64,000 nt of DNA from Sphingomonas sp. A2-49 (GTDB taxonomy: Bacteria > Pseudomonadota > Alphaproteobacteria > Sphingomonadales > Sphingomonadaceae). A program made the translations under genes and the position numbers. The DNA lies in NCBI RefSeq assembly GCF_025548555.1, contig NZ_JAJLPA010000016.1, positions 18,101 through 82,100 on the forward strand. Direction: 5' to 3'. The notes under the pieces were generated by a model, which made no database searches, was not told the DNA's origin, and saw nothing but the letters and a program-made list of their open reading frames with translations. Positions 22,303 to 31,132 of this stretch are shown here, piece by piece. The first letter of the stretch is position 1; every line of letters starts with the position of its first letter.

Positions 22303-22737
22303 ATGCTGCAACCGAAAAAGACAAAGTTCCGCAAGGCCTTCAAGGGCCGCATCCATGGCGACGCCAAGGGTGGCACCAGCCTCAACTTCGGGTCGTACGG
22401 CCTGAAGGCGATGGAGCCGGAGCGGATCACCGCCCGCCAGATCGAGGCGGCCCGCCGCGCGATCACGCGTCACATCAAGCGCCAGGGGCGCTTGTGGATC
22501 CGCATCTTCCCGGACGTCCCCGTCTCGTCGAAGCCGGCCGAAGTCCGCATGGGCTCGGGCAAGGGTTCGCCCGAATTCTGGGCCGCCCGCGTCAAGCCGG
22601 GCCGGATCCTGTTCGAGCTCGACGGCGTCGAGGGCAAGATCGCCGCGGAGGCGTTCGAGCGCGCCGCGATGAAGCTGCCGATCAAGGTCAAGGTCGTTGC
22701 CCGCCTTGGCGACACCAGCCACCTCGGAGGCGAGTAA
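22303..22737 (+). CDS. rplP: 50S ribosomal protein L16
   Basis: A 144-residue L16 starting [19 protein letters not shown] with [24 protein letters not shown]. It organises the aminoacyl-tRNA site of the 50S subunit. It lies 12 bases after rpsC. Confidence 0.97.
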   Translation: MLQPKKTKFRKAFKGRIHGDAKGGTSLNFGSYGLKAMEPERITARQIEAARRAITRHIKRQGRLWIRIFPDVPVSSKPAEVRMGSGKGSPEFWAARVKPGRILFELDGVEGKIAAEAFERAAMKLPIKVKVVARLGDTSHLGGE

Positions 22738-22738
22738 G

Positions 22739-22942
22739 ATGGCCAAGAGTGATTTCGTGAGCCAGAGCGACGATCAGCTGTCCGAGAACCTCGGCCAGCT
22801 GAAGCGCGAGCAGTTCAACCTCCGCTTCCAGGCGGCGACGAACCAGCTCGAAAAGCCGAGCCGCGTCAAGGAAGTCCGTCGCGACATCGCGCGGATCAAG
22901 ACCCTCCAGGCGCAGCGCACCAGCGCCGCGGCTGCCAAGTAA
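22739..22942 (+). CDS. rpmC: 50S ribosomal protein L29
   Basis: A 67-residue L29 with the helical [21 protein letters not shown] and ARIKTLQ segments. ATG 22739 directly follows the rplP stop. It contacts the exit tunnel near L23. Confidence 0.95.
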   Translation: MAKSDFVSQSDDQLSENLGQLKREQFNLRFQAATNQLEKPSRVKEVRRDIARIKTLQAQRTSAAAAK

Positions 22943-22952
22943 GGAACATCAG

Positions 22953-23225
22953 ATGCCGAAGCGCGTGCTGACCGGACTGATCGTGTCCGACAAGGGCGAG
23001 AAGACGGTGGTCGTGAACGTGGAGCGCAAGGTCAAGCACCCGCTCTACGGCAAGATCATCCGCCGCTCGAAGAAGTACCACGCCCATGACGAGGCGAACG
23101 AGTACAAGCAGGGCGAGACCGTGCGCATCGAAGAGACCGCGCCGATCTCCAAGCTGAAGACCTGGAAGGTCGTCGATCGGGTCAACACCCACGCGACGCC
23201 CGAGCGGGTCGACGTCGACGCATGA
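22953..23225 (+). CDS. rpsQ: 30S ribosomal protein S17
   Basis: A 90-residue S17 with [27 protein letters not shown]. Last gene of the S10 cluster. A 165-base spacer with a terminator follows before rplN. Confidence 0.96.
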   Translation: MPKRVLTGLIVSDKGEKTVVVNVERKVKHPLYGKIIRRSKKYHAHDEANEYKQGETVRIEETAPISKLKTWKVVDRVNTHATPERVDVDA

Positions 23226-23304
23226 TCCCGCCGCCGGCTGGCGCCGGCGGATGGGGTGAGGGCAGGGGTTGCACCCTGCCAGCGGAGTGGTTACAGGGCC
23301 GCTC

Positions 23305-23341
23305 CCCCGGTGCAGTCCGCTGCGCCGGGGTCATTATTTTA
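23305..23341 (+). terminator. Intrinsic terminator between S10 and spc clusters
   Basis: CCCCGGTGCAG (23305-23315) pairs with CTGCGCCGGGG (23320-23330) through 11 bp with one G-T pair and the loop TCCG. TCATTATTTTA follows. It lies exactly at the classical S10/spc boundary. A second GC-rich hairpin (about 23230-23248) precedes it. Confidence 0.82.
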
Positions 23342-23390
23342 GGCGGGGTTGGGTCGGTATCCACCCCATAGACGAGAAGGACACGGATCC

Positions 23391-23759
23391 ATGATCCAGA
23401 TGCAATCCAATCTCGACGTCGCTGACAACAGCGGCGCGAAGCGGGTGCAGTGCATCAAGGTGCTGGGCGGCTCGAAGCGTCGCACGGCATCGGTCGGCGA
23501 CATCATCGTCGTCAGCATCAAGGAAGCGCAGCCCCGCGGCAAGGTGAAGAAGGGTGACGTGCATCGCGCGGTCATCGTCCGCACCGCCAAGGACATCCAT
23601 CGTGCCGATGGCTCGACCATCCGCTTCGACGGCAACGCCGCCGTCCTGGTCAACAAGAACGAGGAGCCGATCGGCACCCGTATCTTCGGCCCGGTCGTGC
23701 GCGAGCTGCGCGGCAAGAAGCACATGAAGATCATCAGCCTTGCGCCGGAGGTGCTGTAA
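23391..23759 (+). CDS. rplN: 50S ribosomal protein L14
   Basis: A 122-residue L14 starting [27 protein letters not shown]. First gene of the spc cluster; the 50 bases after the terminator could hold a promoter. ATG 23391 gives the standard length. Confidence 0.97.
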   Translation: MIQMQSNLDVADNSGAKRVQCIKVLGGSKRRTASVGDIIVVSIKEAQPRGKVKKGDVHRAVIVRTAKDIHRADGSTIRFDGNAAVLVNKNEEPIGTRIFGPVVRELRGKKHMKIISLAPEVL

Positions 23760-24076
23760 TGGCCGCCGCGAAGATCAAGAAGGGTGACCGCGTCGTCGTC
23801 CTGTCCGGCAAGGACAAGGGCAAGACCGGCACAGTGACGCTGGCCATGCCAAAGGACGGCAAGGTCGTCGTCGAGGGCGTCAACATCGCCACCCGCCACA
23901 AGAAGCCGACCCAGGCGAACCCGCAGGGCGGTCTCGAGAAGACCGAGGCGCCGATGCACATCTCGAAGGTCGCGCACGTGACCGCCGACGGCAAGCCGAC
24001 GCGCGTCCGTTTCGAGACGCAGGACGGCAAGAAGGTCCGCGTGGCGGTCAAGACCGGAGACAAGATCGATGGCTGA
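23759..24076 (+). CDS. rplX: 50S ribosomal protein L24
   Basis: A 105-residue L24 with the KOW motif [18 protein letters not shown]. Assembly initiator of the 50S subunit. It overlaps rplN by one base and rplE by eight bases. Confidence 0.96.
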   Translation: MAAAKIKKGDRVVVLSGKDKGKTGTVTLAMPKDGKVVVEGVNIATRHKKPTQANPQGGLEKTEAPMHISKVAHVTADGKPTRVRFETQDGKKVRVAVKTGDKIDG

Positions 24077-24656
24077 TGCAGTCTACAAGCCCCGCATGAA
24101 GGGCATCTACGAAGAGACGATCGTCAAGGCGATGGTCGAGAAGTTCGGCTACAAGAACGTCAACGAGATCCCGCGCATCGACAAGATCGTCCTGAACATG
24201 GGCGTCGGCGAGGCGACGCAGGACAAGAAGCGTGTCGACCAGGCCGCGTCCGAGATGGAGCTGATCGCCGGTCAGAAGCCGGTCATCACCAAGGCGAAGA
24301 AGTCGATCGCGCAGTTCAAGCTGCGCGAGGGCATGCCGATCGGCGTGAAGGTCACCCTTCGCCGCGAGCGCATGTACGAGTTCCTCGATCGCTTCATCAC
24401 GATCGCGCTGCCGCGCGTCCGCGATTTCCGTGGGCTGAACCCGAAGAGCTTCGATGGTCGCGGCAATTATGCCTGCGGCATCAAGGAGCAGATCGTGTTC
24501 CCGGAGATCAACTATGACCGCATCGACAAGGTGCGCGGCATGGACGTGATCGTCACCACCACGGCGAAGACCGACGACGAGGCGCGCGAGCTGCTCCGCC
24601 TGTTCGGTTTCCCGTTCCCTCAGCCCGAGGCTGAGCAGCAGAAGCAGGCCGCGTGA
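24069..24656 (+). CDS. rplE: 50S ribosomal protein L5
   Basis: A 195-residue L5 with [23 protein letters not shown] N-terminal segment (read here as [17 protein letters not shown]) and [20 protein letters not shown]. It binds 5S rRNA with L18. It begins inside the end of rplX. Confidence 0.96.
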   Translation: MADAVYKPRMKGIYEETIVKAMVEKFGYKNVNEIPRIDKIVLNMGVGEATQDKKRVDQAASEMELIAGQKPVITKAKKSIAQFKLREGMPIGVKVTLRRERMYEFLDRFITIALPRVRDFRGLNPKSFDGRGNYACGIKEQIVFPEINYDRIDKVRGMDVIVTTTAKTDDEARELLRLFGFPFPQPEAEQQKQAA

Positions 24657-24697
24657 GCGGTCTGCCCGTCCTGAAGTAAGGAAGAGAGCTTAAGTCC

Positions 24698-25003
24698 ATG
24701 GCGAAACTGAGTTCGATCAACAAGAATGAGCGTCGCAAGAAGCTCGTGAAGCAATATGCGCCCAAGCTGGCGAAGCTGAAGGCGATGGCCAACGACCAGA
24801 GCCTCGACGAGAGCGAGCGTCTGATCGCGCGCCTCAAGATGGCGGAACTGCCGCGCAACGGCAATCCGACCCGTATCCGCAACCGTTGCGAGATCACCGG
24901 TCGTCCGCGTGCGTATTATCGCAAGTTCCGTCTCGCTCGCGTGATGCTGCGTGATCTGGCCAACAAGGGCATGATCCCCGGCCTCACAAAGTCGAGCTGG
25001 TAA
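24698..25003 (+). CDS. rpsN: 30S ribosomal protein S14
   Basis: A 101-residue S14 of the long, zinc-free type: the C-terminal [17 protein letters not shown] has a single Cys instead of the CxxC pairs of the zinc form. It lies 41 bases after rplE. Confidence 0.96.
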   Translation: MAKLSSINKNERRKKLVKQYAPKLAKLKAMANDQSLDESERLIARLKMAELPRNGNPTRIRNRCEITGRPRAYYRKFRLARVMLRDLANKGMIPGLTKSSW

Positions 25004-25012
25004 GGATTTATC

Positions 25013-25408
25013 ATGGCATTGACCGACCCCCTGGGTGATTTGCTCACCCGCATCCGCAACGGCCAGCGTGCGAAGAAGGACTCCGTCCTGTCGCCGTCGT
25101 CGAAGCTGCGCATCCGCGTCCTCGACGTGCTCCAGCGCGAAGGCTACATCCGTGGCTACAGCGACGAGCAGATGGGCCCGGCCGCCGGCGTCCGCATCGA
25201 GCTGAAGTATTTCGAGGGCCAGCCCGCGATCAAGCACGTCGCGCGCGTCTCGAAGCCCGGCCGCCGCGTCTATTCCGGTTCGCAGGAGCTGCCGCGCGTC
25301 CGCAACGGCCTCGGCATCACCATCGTCTCGACGCCCCGTGGCGTTCTGTCCGACGCGGAAGCGCGCGAGCAGAACGTCGGTGGCGAAGTCCTTGCGGAGG
25401 TCTTCTGA
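25013..25408 (+). CDS. rpsH: 30S ribosomal protein S8
   Basis: A 131-residue S8 starting [22 protein letters not shown] and ending with the [19 protein letters not shown] block. In E. coli S8 represses the spc operon; no comparable leader was confirmed here. It overlaps rplF by one base. Confidence 0.97.
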   Translation: MALTDPLGDLLTRIRNGQRAKKDSVLSPSSKLRIRVLDVLQREGYIRGYSDEQMGPAAGVRIELKYFEGQPAIKHVARVSKPGRRVYSGSQELPRVRNGLGITIVSTPRGVLSDAEAREQNVGGEVLAEVF

Positions 25409-25941
25409 TGAGCCGCATCGGTAAGAAGCCGGTTCCCGTACCGGCCGGCGTGACGCCGTCGATCGACAAGGGCATCATCAGCGTGAAGGGTCCCAAGGGC
25501 ACCCTCACGATGCCGATGCGCGACGAGATCAGCTACACGATCGAGGACGGCGGCATTTCGGTGCAGCCGGCCAACGACACCAAGCGCGCCCGTGCCTTCT
25601 GGGGCATGCAGCGCACGATGGTGCAGAACCTGGTGACCGGCGTGACCGACGGCTTCACCAAGAAGCTGCTCATCACCGGCGTCGGCTATCGTGCCGCGGC
25701 GCAGGGTCGCAACCTCAAGCTGCAGCTCGGCTACAGCCATGACGTCAACATCGACGTGCCGGATGGCATCGAGGTGAAGACGCCTGACGCGACCACGGTC
25801 GAGATCAGCGGCTCCGACAAGCAGAAGGTCGGCCAGCTGGCCGCCGAAATCCGTCAGTGGCGCAAGCCCGAGCCGTACAAGGGCAAGGGCATCAAGTACG
25901 ACGGCGAGTTCATCTTCCGCAAGGAAGGGAAGAAGAAGTAA
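25408..25941 (+). CDS. rplF: 50S ribosomal protein L6
   Basis: A 177-residue L6 with [14 protein letters not shown] and the C-terminal [12 protein letters not shown] motif. It lies near the GTPase centre. It overlaps rplR by one base. Confidence 0.97.
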   Translation: MSRIGKKPVPVPAGVTPSIDKGIISVKGPKGTLTMPMRDEISYTIEDGGISVQPANDTKRARAFWGMQRTMVQNLVTGVTDGFTKKLLITGVGYRAAAQGRNLKLQLGYSHDVNIDVPDGIEVKTPDATTVEISGSDKQKVGQLAAEIRQWRKPEPYKGKGIKYDGEFIFRKEGKKK

Positions 25942-26297
25942 TGACCAAGGGTCTCTCTCTTTTCGCGAAGCGCCGCCGGCGCAATCGTACTGCGCTGAAG
26001 GCACGCTCGGGCACGCGCCCGCGGCTGTCGATCCATCGCTCGGGCAAGCACATGTACGCCCAGGTGATCGACGACGTCGCCGGCAAGACCGTCGCATCGG
26101 CCTCCACCCTCGAGAAGGACGTGCGCGACACGTCGGGCGCCAACATCGCGGCGGCTGCCGCGGTCGGCACCCGCGTCGCGGAAGCGGCCAAGGCGGCGGG
26201 CGTGACGCAGGTCGTGTTCGATCGCGGCGGCTTCGTGTTCCACGGCCGTGTCAAGGCGCTGGCGGAAGCCGCGCGCGAAGCCGGATTGGAGTTTTAA
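25941..26297 (+). CDS. rplR: 50S ribosomal protein L18
   Basis: A 118-residue L18 with [18 protein letters not shown] and [26 protein letters not shown]. Binds 5S rRNA. The start at 25941 overlaps the rplF stop (TAATG). Confidence 0.97.
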   Translation: MTKGLSLFAKRRRRNRTALKARSGTRPRLSIHRSGKHMYAQVIDDVAGKTVASASTLEKDVRDTSGANIAAAAAVGTRVAEAAKAAGVTQVVFDRGGFVFHGRVKALAEAAREAGLEF

Positions 26298-26300
26298 AGA

Positions 26301-27074
26301 ATGGCTGACGAGAACAACGTGCAGCCGGCAGCGGCTGAAGGCGCTCCCCAGGAGGCCAATGCGGCGCCCCAGGGCGGCCAGCAGGGCGGTTTCGGCGGCG
26401 GTCGCGGCGGTCCTCCGCGCGGCGGTCGTGGCGGCGGCGGCGGTGGTCGTGGCCCCGGTGGTCCCGGCGGCAATCGCGGTGGCCGTGACGGCGGTCGCGG
26501 TCGCGACAACCGCGGTCGTGGCGGCCCCGGCAGCGACGATGGCGGCGAAGAGCTGATCGAGAAGCTGGTCCACATCAACCGCGTCTCGAAGACGGTGAAG
26601 GGCGGCAAGCGCTTCGGCTTCGCGGCGCTGGTCGTCGTGGGTGACGGCAAGGGTCGCGTCGGTTTCGGCCACGGCAAGGCACGCGAAGTGCCGGAAGCCA
26701 TCTCCAAGGCCACCGCGGCCGCGAAGAAGGCGATGGTTCGCGTCCCCCTGAAGGACGGTCGCACGCTGCATCACGACGGCAACGGCCACTTCGGTGCCGG
26801 TCGCGTGACGCTGCGGTCGGCGCCGCAGGGCACGGGCATCATCGCGGGTGGCCCGATGCGCGCCATCTTCGAGAGCCTGGGTGTCGCCGACGTCGTCACC
26901 AAGTCGATCGGCACGTCCAATCCGTACAACATGATCCGCGCCACGTTCGAGGCCCTGGGCGAGCAGACTTCGCCGAAGTCGGTCGCACAGCGTCGTGGCA
27001 AGAAGATCGCCGACCTGCTCGGCCGCGGTGGGTCGCAGACCGCCGAGGCGGATGCTGCGGCCGTCGTGGAGTAA
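26301..27074 (+). CDS. rpsE: 30S ribosomal protein S5 with Gly/Arg-rich N-terminal extension
   Basis: A 257-residue S5, against about 167 in E. coli. The conserved core starts near residue 83 ([20 protein letters not shown]) and continues through [20 protein letters not shown]. Before it lie about 80 residues that start acidic and Gln/Ala-rich and become a run of RGG and GGR repeats (residues 29-77). Such tails bind RNA in other proteins; a role here is unproven. The ATG at 26301 lies 3 bases after rplR and no other in-frame ATG precedes the core, so the tail is probably translated. Confidence 0.95.
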   Translation: MADENNVQPAAAEGAPQEANAAPQGGQQGGFGGGRGGPPRGGRGGGGGGRGPGGPGGNRGGRDGGRGRDNRGRGGPGSDDGGEELIEKLVHINRVSKTVKGGKRFGFAALVVVGDGKGRVGFGHGKAREVPEAISKATAAAKKAMVRVPLKDGRTLHHDGNGHFGAGRVTLRSAPQGTGIIAGGPMRAIFESLGVADVVTKSIGTSNPYNMIRATFEALGEQTSPKSVAQRRGKKIADLLGRGGSQTAEADAAAVVE

Positions 27075-27079
27075 TCGAC

Positions 27080-27256
27080 ATGGCAACCGTCAAGATCAAG
27101 CAGACCGGATCGCCGATCCGCCGCACCAAGGATCAGCGCGCGACGCTGATCGGGCTGGGGCTCAACAAGATGCACAAGGTTTCGGAGCTGGAGGACAGCC
27201 CCGAGGTCCGCGGAATGATCCGCAAGGTGCAGCACATGGTCGAGGTGCAGGGCTGA
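27080..27256 (+). CDS. rpmD: 50S ribosomal protein L30
   Basis: A 58-residue L30, [20 protein letters not shown], ending [13 protein letters not shown]. It lies 5 bases after rpsE and is followed by a terminator. Confidence 0.96.
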   Translation: MATVKIKQTGSPIRRTKDQRATLIGLGLNKMHKVSELEDSPEVRGMIRKVQHMVEVQG

Positions 27257-27289
27257 CGCCCACATCAACACCTAGTGACAAATACGGGG

Positions 27290-27318
27290 AAGGGGGCTAA
27301 CCGGCCCCCTTTCTTTTT
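27290..27318 (+). terminator. Intrinsic terminator between rpmD and rplO
   Basis: AAGGGGGC (27290-27297), loop TAACCG, GCCCCCTT (27304-27311), then TCTTTTTCC. It lies inside the spc gene order, 34 bases after rpmD and 61 bases before rplO. It may divide the cluster into two transcripts or act as an attenuator. Confidence 0.85.
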
Positions 27319-27378
27319 CCAGTTTTCACACCCCGGCCGTGGCCGGGCGCGCGACAAAAGCGAAAGCGAGTGCATATC

Positions 27379-27921
27379 ATGAAGCTCAACGAACTCCGCG
27401 ACAACCAGGGTGCCCGCAAGTCCAAGATCCGCGTCGGACGCGGAATCGGCTCGGGCAAGGGCAAGACCGGCGGCCGCGGCCAGAAGGGCCAGAAGAGCCG
27501 CGAGGGCGTCAGCATCGCCGGCTTCGAGGGCGGCCAGATGCCGCTCCACATGCGTCTGCCGAAGCGCGGCTTCAACAACATCTTCGCCAAGGACTATGCC
27601 GAGGTGAACACCGGCGCGATCCAGAAGGCGATCGATTCGGGCAAGCTGTCTGCCGAAGGCACGATCGACCAGGCCGCGCTGAAGGCGGCCGGCCTCGTGC
27701 GTGGCGGCAAGGACGGCGTCCGTCTGCTCGCCAAGGGCGAGCTGACCACCAAGCTGGCTCTGCACGTCGCAGGGGCCTCGGCCGGTGCGATGGCGCAGGT
27801 CGAGAAGACGGGCGGCTCGCTCGACATCCCGGTCCTCGTTCCAGCCGCCGAGAAGGCCGCCGCCAAGAAGGGCTTGCAGTACAAGGCGCGCCAGGAAAAG
27901 AAGGCGTCGTTCAAGGCGTAA
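27379..27921 (+). CDS. rplO: 50S ribosomal protein L15
   Basis: A 180-residue L15 starting [22 protein letters not shown] with the [14 protein letters not shown] and [19 protein letters not shown] blocks. The C-terminus is slightly longer than in E. coli (144 residues). The start at 27379 fits the family; the frame opens 9 bases earlier. Confidence 0.97.
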   Translation: MKLNELRDNQGARKSKIRVGRGIGSGKGKTGGRGQKGQKSREGVSIAGFEGGQMPLHMRLPKRGFNNIFAKDYAEVNTGAIQKAIDSGKLSAEGTIDQAALKAAGLVRGGKDGVRLLAKGELTTKLALHVAGASAGAMAQVEKTGGSLDIPVLVPAAEKAAAKKGLQYKARQEKKASFKA

Positions 27922-28053
27922 GCCTTTGTGTCCCCGCGAAGGCGCGGTCCCGGCCCCGTGCTCCCGCCATCGCGGGCGCATGGAAATGGGCCCCGCCGAC
28001 GTGGTCACAAAGCGCCGGCCCGATTAGACAAGGCGCGTACAGCGCCTATATGA

Positions 28054-28093
28054 GCGGCGGGGCGGAGAAAAACGCATCCCGCCGCTTTTGTTT
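28054..28093 (+). terminator. Terminator-like hairpin directly upstream of secY
   Basis: GCGGCGGG (28054-28061) and CCCGCCGC (28078-28085) form an 8-bp stem around a 16-base loop, followed by TTTTGTTT. The T-run ends 17 bases before the secY ATG, close to or over its ribosome binding site. It may be the rplO terminator or an attenuator of secY. Confidence 0.7.
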
Positions 28094-28110
28094 CCAGGAC
28101 ACCGACACGC

Positions 28111-29475
28111 ATGGCATCCGCAGCCGACCAGATGGCGCAAAGCATCAGCCTCGCGAAGTTCGCGCAGGCGACCGATCTCAAGAAGCGGTTGTGGTTCACG
28201 ATCGGCGCGCTGATCGTCTTCCGCCTGCTCAGCTACGTGCCGCTGCCGGGTATCGACCCGACCGCGCTCGGCCTGCTGTCCGCCCGCACGACGGGCGGCG
28301 TGCTCGATTTCTTCAACACCTTCTCGGGCGGATCGCTCAGCCGCATGTCGCTGATCGCGCTCGGCGTGATGCCCTACATCACCGCCTCGATCGTCGTGCA
28401 GCTCGCCACCTCGCTGTCGCCGCAGCTCGCCGCGATCAAGAAGGAAGGTGAATCGGGCCGCAAGAAGCTCAACCAGTACACCCGCTACGGCACCGTCGCG
28501 CTGACCGCGATCCAGGGCTATTTCATCGCCGTCGGGCTGGAGGCGCTGTCCGCGACCAACGGCGTCGCCGCGGTGATCGAACCGGGCATGACCTTCCGCG
28601 TCGCGGCGGTCATCAGCCTGATCGGCGGCACGATGTTCCTGATGTGGCTGGGCGAGCAGATCACCAGCCGCGGCATCGGCAACGGCGTCAGCCTCATCAT
28701 CATGGCGGGCATCGTCGCGCACCTGCCGACGACGCTGGTCAATTTGCTCGAAGGCGGGCGGTCGGGCTCGATCGACGCGGTCCGGCTGATCGGCATCGTC
28801 ATCGCCGTCGTCGCGCTGATCCTGTTCATCTGCTTCATGGAGCGCGCGCAGCGCCGCATCCTGATCCAATATCCCAAGCGCCAGACGCAGCGCGGGATGC
28901 AGGCGGATCGCAGCCATTTGCCGCTCAAGATCAACACCGCGGGCGTGATCCCGCCGATCTTCGCCTCGTCGCTGTTGCTGATGCCGCTGACGATCAGCCA
29001 GTTCGCCGGACAGCGCGTCGCGGGCGAATCGAAGTGGGGCGATTTCATCATCACCCTCAACCAGTATCTGGCGCACGGGCAGCCGGTGTACATGGCGCTC
29101 TATGCCGCCGGCATCATCTTCTTCTCGTTCTTCTATACCGCCGTCGTCTTCAATCCCGAAGAGACCGCGGACAACCTGAAGCGCTATGGCGGGTTCATCC
29201 CCGGCATCCGTCCGGGCAAGAATACCGAGACCTATTTCGACTATGTGCTGACCCGGATCACCGTGATCGGCGCGGCCTATCTGACGATCATCTGCCTGTT
29301 GCCGGAATATCTGGTGTCGGCGCTGTCGATCCCCTTCTACCTTGGTGGGACTAGCCTGCTGATCGTCGTCAACGTAACGATGGATACGGTGACGCAGATC
29401 CAGAGCCACCTGCTGGCGCACCAATATGGTGACCTCATCAAGAAGGCGAAGCTGAAGGGCGGGCGTCTCCGCTAA
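28111..29475 (+). CDS. secY: Preprotein translocase subunit SecY
   Basis: A 454-residue, ten-helix translocon channel. Visible marks are RLLSYVPLPGID after helix 1, the plug-side GVMPYITASIVVQL, NGVSLIIMAGIV, and the KINTAGVIPPIFASSLL block with the large cytoplasmic loops. It exports unfolded proteins and inserts membrane proteins with SecE. An rplO-secY spacer of 189 bases with a terminator suggests its expression is not simply coupled to rplO. Confidence 0.97.
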   Translation: MASAADQMAQSISLAKFAQATDLKKRLWFTIGALIVFRLLSYVPLPGIDPTALGLLSARTTGGVLDFFNTFSGGSLSRMSLIALGVMPYITASIVVQLATSLSPQLAAIKKEGESGRKKLNQYTRYGTVALTAIQGYFIAVGLEALSATNGVAAVIEPGMTFRVAAVISLIGGTMFLMWLGEQITSRGIGNGVSLIIMAGIVAHLPTTLVNLLEGGRSGSIDAVRLIGIVIAVVALILFICFMERAQRRILIQYPKRQTQRGMQADRSHLPLKINTAGVIPPIFASSLLLMPLTISQFAGQRVAGESKWGDFIITLNQYLAHGQPVYMALYAAGIIFFSFFYTAVVFNPEETADNLKRYGGFIPGIRPGKNTETYFDYVLTRITVIGAAYLTIICLLPEYLVSALSIPFYLGGTSLLIVVNVTMDTVTQIQSHLLAHQYGDLIKKAKLKGGRLR

Positions 29476-29509
29476 GCCTGGCATACGCGCGCAAACAGGG
29501 AGTGCGGCT

Positions 29510-30163
29510 GTGAACATCATCCTTCTCGGGCCGCCGGGGGCGGGCAAGGGCACGCAGGCGCAGCGGCTGATGGCGGCGCGCGGCATGGTCCAGTTGTCTA
29601 CCGGCGACATGCTGCGCGCGGCGGTCAAGGCGGGTTCGCCCGTCGGGTTGCAGGCCAAGGCCGTGATGGAGGCGGGCGAACTGGTGTCCGACGCCATCGT
29701 CTCGGCGCTGATCGGCGAACGGCTGGACCAGGGCGTCGCGGGGGGCGCGATCTTCGACGGCTATCCGCGCACCGCGGCGCAGGCCGTGGCGCTCGACGGC
29801 CTGCTCGAAGCGCGCGGGCTGACGCTGGACCATGTCATCGAGCTGGAGGTCGACGAGGCGGCGCTGATCGAACGCGTCGAGGGCCGCTACACCTGCGCCA
29901 AGTGCGGCGAGGGCTATCACGACCGCTTCAAGCACCCGAAGGTGGAGGGCGTCTGCGACGTCTGCGGCTCGACCGATTTCAAGCGGCGGCCCGACGACAA
30001 TGCGGAAACCGTCCGCACCCGCATGACCGAATATCGCGCCAAGACCGCACCGATCCTGCCGATCTATCAGACGCGCGGGCTCGTCGAGCGGGTCAACGGC
30101 ATGGCCGACATCGATCACGTGTCGCAGGCGATCGGCGCGATCTTGGACGGCGAAACCGCCTGA
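29510..30163 (+). CDS. adk: Adenylate kinase, zinc-LID type
   Basis: A 217-residue kinase with P-loop GPPGAGKGTQAQRL at residues 7-20 and the FDGYPRT motif. The LID domain carries four cysteines (YTCAKCG near residue 127, then VCDVCGS), the pattern of zinc-binding adenylate kinases. It interconverts ATP, AMP and ADP. GTG start at 29510. It follows secY as usual, but rpsM does not follow it: 4.8 kb of other genes intervene. Confidence 0.95.
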   Translation: MNIILLGPPGAGKGTQAQRLMAARGMVQLSTGDMLRAAVKAGSPVGLQAKAVMEAGELVSDAIVSALIGERLDQGVAGGAIFDGYPRTAAQAVALDGLLEARGLTLDHVIELEVDEAALIERVEGRYTCAKCGEGYHDRFKHPKVEGVCDVCGSTDFKRRPDDNAETVRTRMTEYRAKTAPILPIYQTRGLVERVNGMADIDHVSQAIGAILDGETA

Positions 30164-30206
30164 ACCCCCGGGGTCGCGCGGCCCGTCGCATCCCGGTCGG
30201 GGCCGA

Positions 30207-30222
30207 ATGACATCTTTGTCAT
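30207..30222. promoter_or_regulatory. Palindrome/direct repeats upstream of the two-component system
   Basis: ATGACA, spacer TCTT, TGTCAT is a perfect palindrome. It is followed by further GTCA words (30219-30231), giving a tandem GTCA pattern like that bound by OmpR-type regulators. It could be the autoregulatory site of the regulator at 30.4 kb. This is inferred from position and shape only. Confidence 0.4.
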
Positions 30223-30333
30223 GTCACGGTCACCGCGCCGCCACCCGGTCTCGCCTAGACGGAACGCACGGTCGCACGACGGTCGGCAGTTTGGACGAGA
30301 TCGGTACCCGACACTCCCGGGGGTGCCGTAGGG

Positions 30334-30370
30334 GCCGGCGGAAGGGATGCTTTCCGCCGGCTTTTCCTGT
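30334..30370 (+). terminator. Intrinsic terminator upstream of the response regulator
   Basis: GCCGGCGGAA (30334-30343) and TTCCGCCGGC (30352-30361) form a perfect 10-bp stem with an 8-base loop, followed by TTTTCCTGT. It ends 26 bases before the GTG start of the response regulator. It could end the secY-adk transcript, or attenuate the regulator if its promoter lies upstream. Confidence 0.85.
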
Positions 30371-30396
30371 ATCGAAGAGCGCGTGAGGAAGGTCCC

Positions 30397-31092
30397 GTGA
30401 GCCGCAAGATCCTGATCGTCGAGGACGATAGCTCGACCGCCGCCTATCTGGCCAAGGGCCTGTCCGAAGGCGGCTATTCGGTCGAATCGGCACGCGACGG
30501 GCGTGACGGCCTGTTCCTCGCGAGCGAGGGGATCTTCGACCTCATCATCGCCGATCGGATGCTGCCCGGCCTCGACGGCCTGTCGATGGTCAGCGCGATC
30601 CGCGCCGCCGGCATCGCGACGCCGGTGCTGGTGCTGTCGGCGCTCGCGGCGGTCGACGACCGCGTCGACGGGCTGAAGGCCGGCGCCGACGATTATCTGT
30701 GCAAGCCCTTCTCGTTCGCCGAACTGTCGGCGCGGATCGAGGCGCTGATGCGCCGGTCCGATCGTGCCGCGACCGAGCCGACGCGCACCAGGCTCGCGGT
30801 CGGCGATCTCGAGATCGACCTGCTCGCGCGCCACGTCACCCGCGCCGGGCGCAGCATTCCGCTGGGCGCGCGCGAATTCAACCTGCTTGAATTCCTCGCC
30901 CGCCACGCCGGTCAGGTGGTGACGCGGACGATGATGCTGGAAAAGATCTGGAACTACCATTTCGACCCCGGCAGCAACGTCGTCGACGTGCATATCGGCC
31001 GCCTGCGCCGCAAGCTCGAGGACGGTTTCGCCTCGCCGATCCTCCATACCGTGCGCGGGGCCGGATACCGTCTTGCGGCCGATCCGGCCTGA
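30397..31092 (+). CDS. OmpR-family response regulator
   Basis: A 231-residue regulator: receiver with EDD at 9-11, phospho-Asp53 in ADRMLPGLDG and Lys in LCKPFSF, then a winged-helix DNA-binding domain (about 130-228) with LGAREFNLLEFLARHAGQVV and HIGRLRRKL. GTG start at 30397 with AGGAAGG upstream. It precedes its membrane kinase by 40 bases. The regulated genes are unknown; the GTCA-rich site upstream is a candidate target. Confidence 0.92.
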   Translation: MSRKILIVEDDSSTAAYLAKGLSEGGYSVESARDGRDGLFLASEGIFDLIIADRMLPGLDGLSMVSAIRAAGIATPVLVLSALAAVDDRVDGLKAGADDYLCKPFSFAELSARIEALMRRSDRAATEPTRTRLAVGDLEIDLLARHVTRAGRSIPLGAREFNLLEFLARHAGQVVTRTMMLEKIWNYHFDPGSNVVDVHIGRLRRKLEDGFASPILHTVRGAGYRLAADPA

Positions 31093-31132
31093 CGCAGGCT
31101 CGCTTTTCCGGCCGATGAGGGTAGGACGGGCC

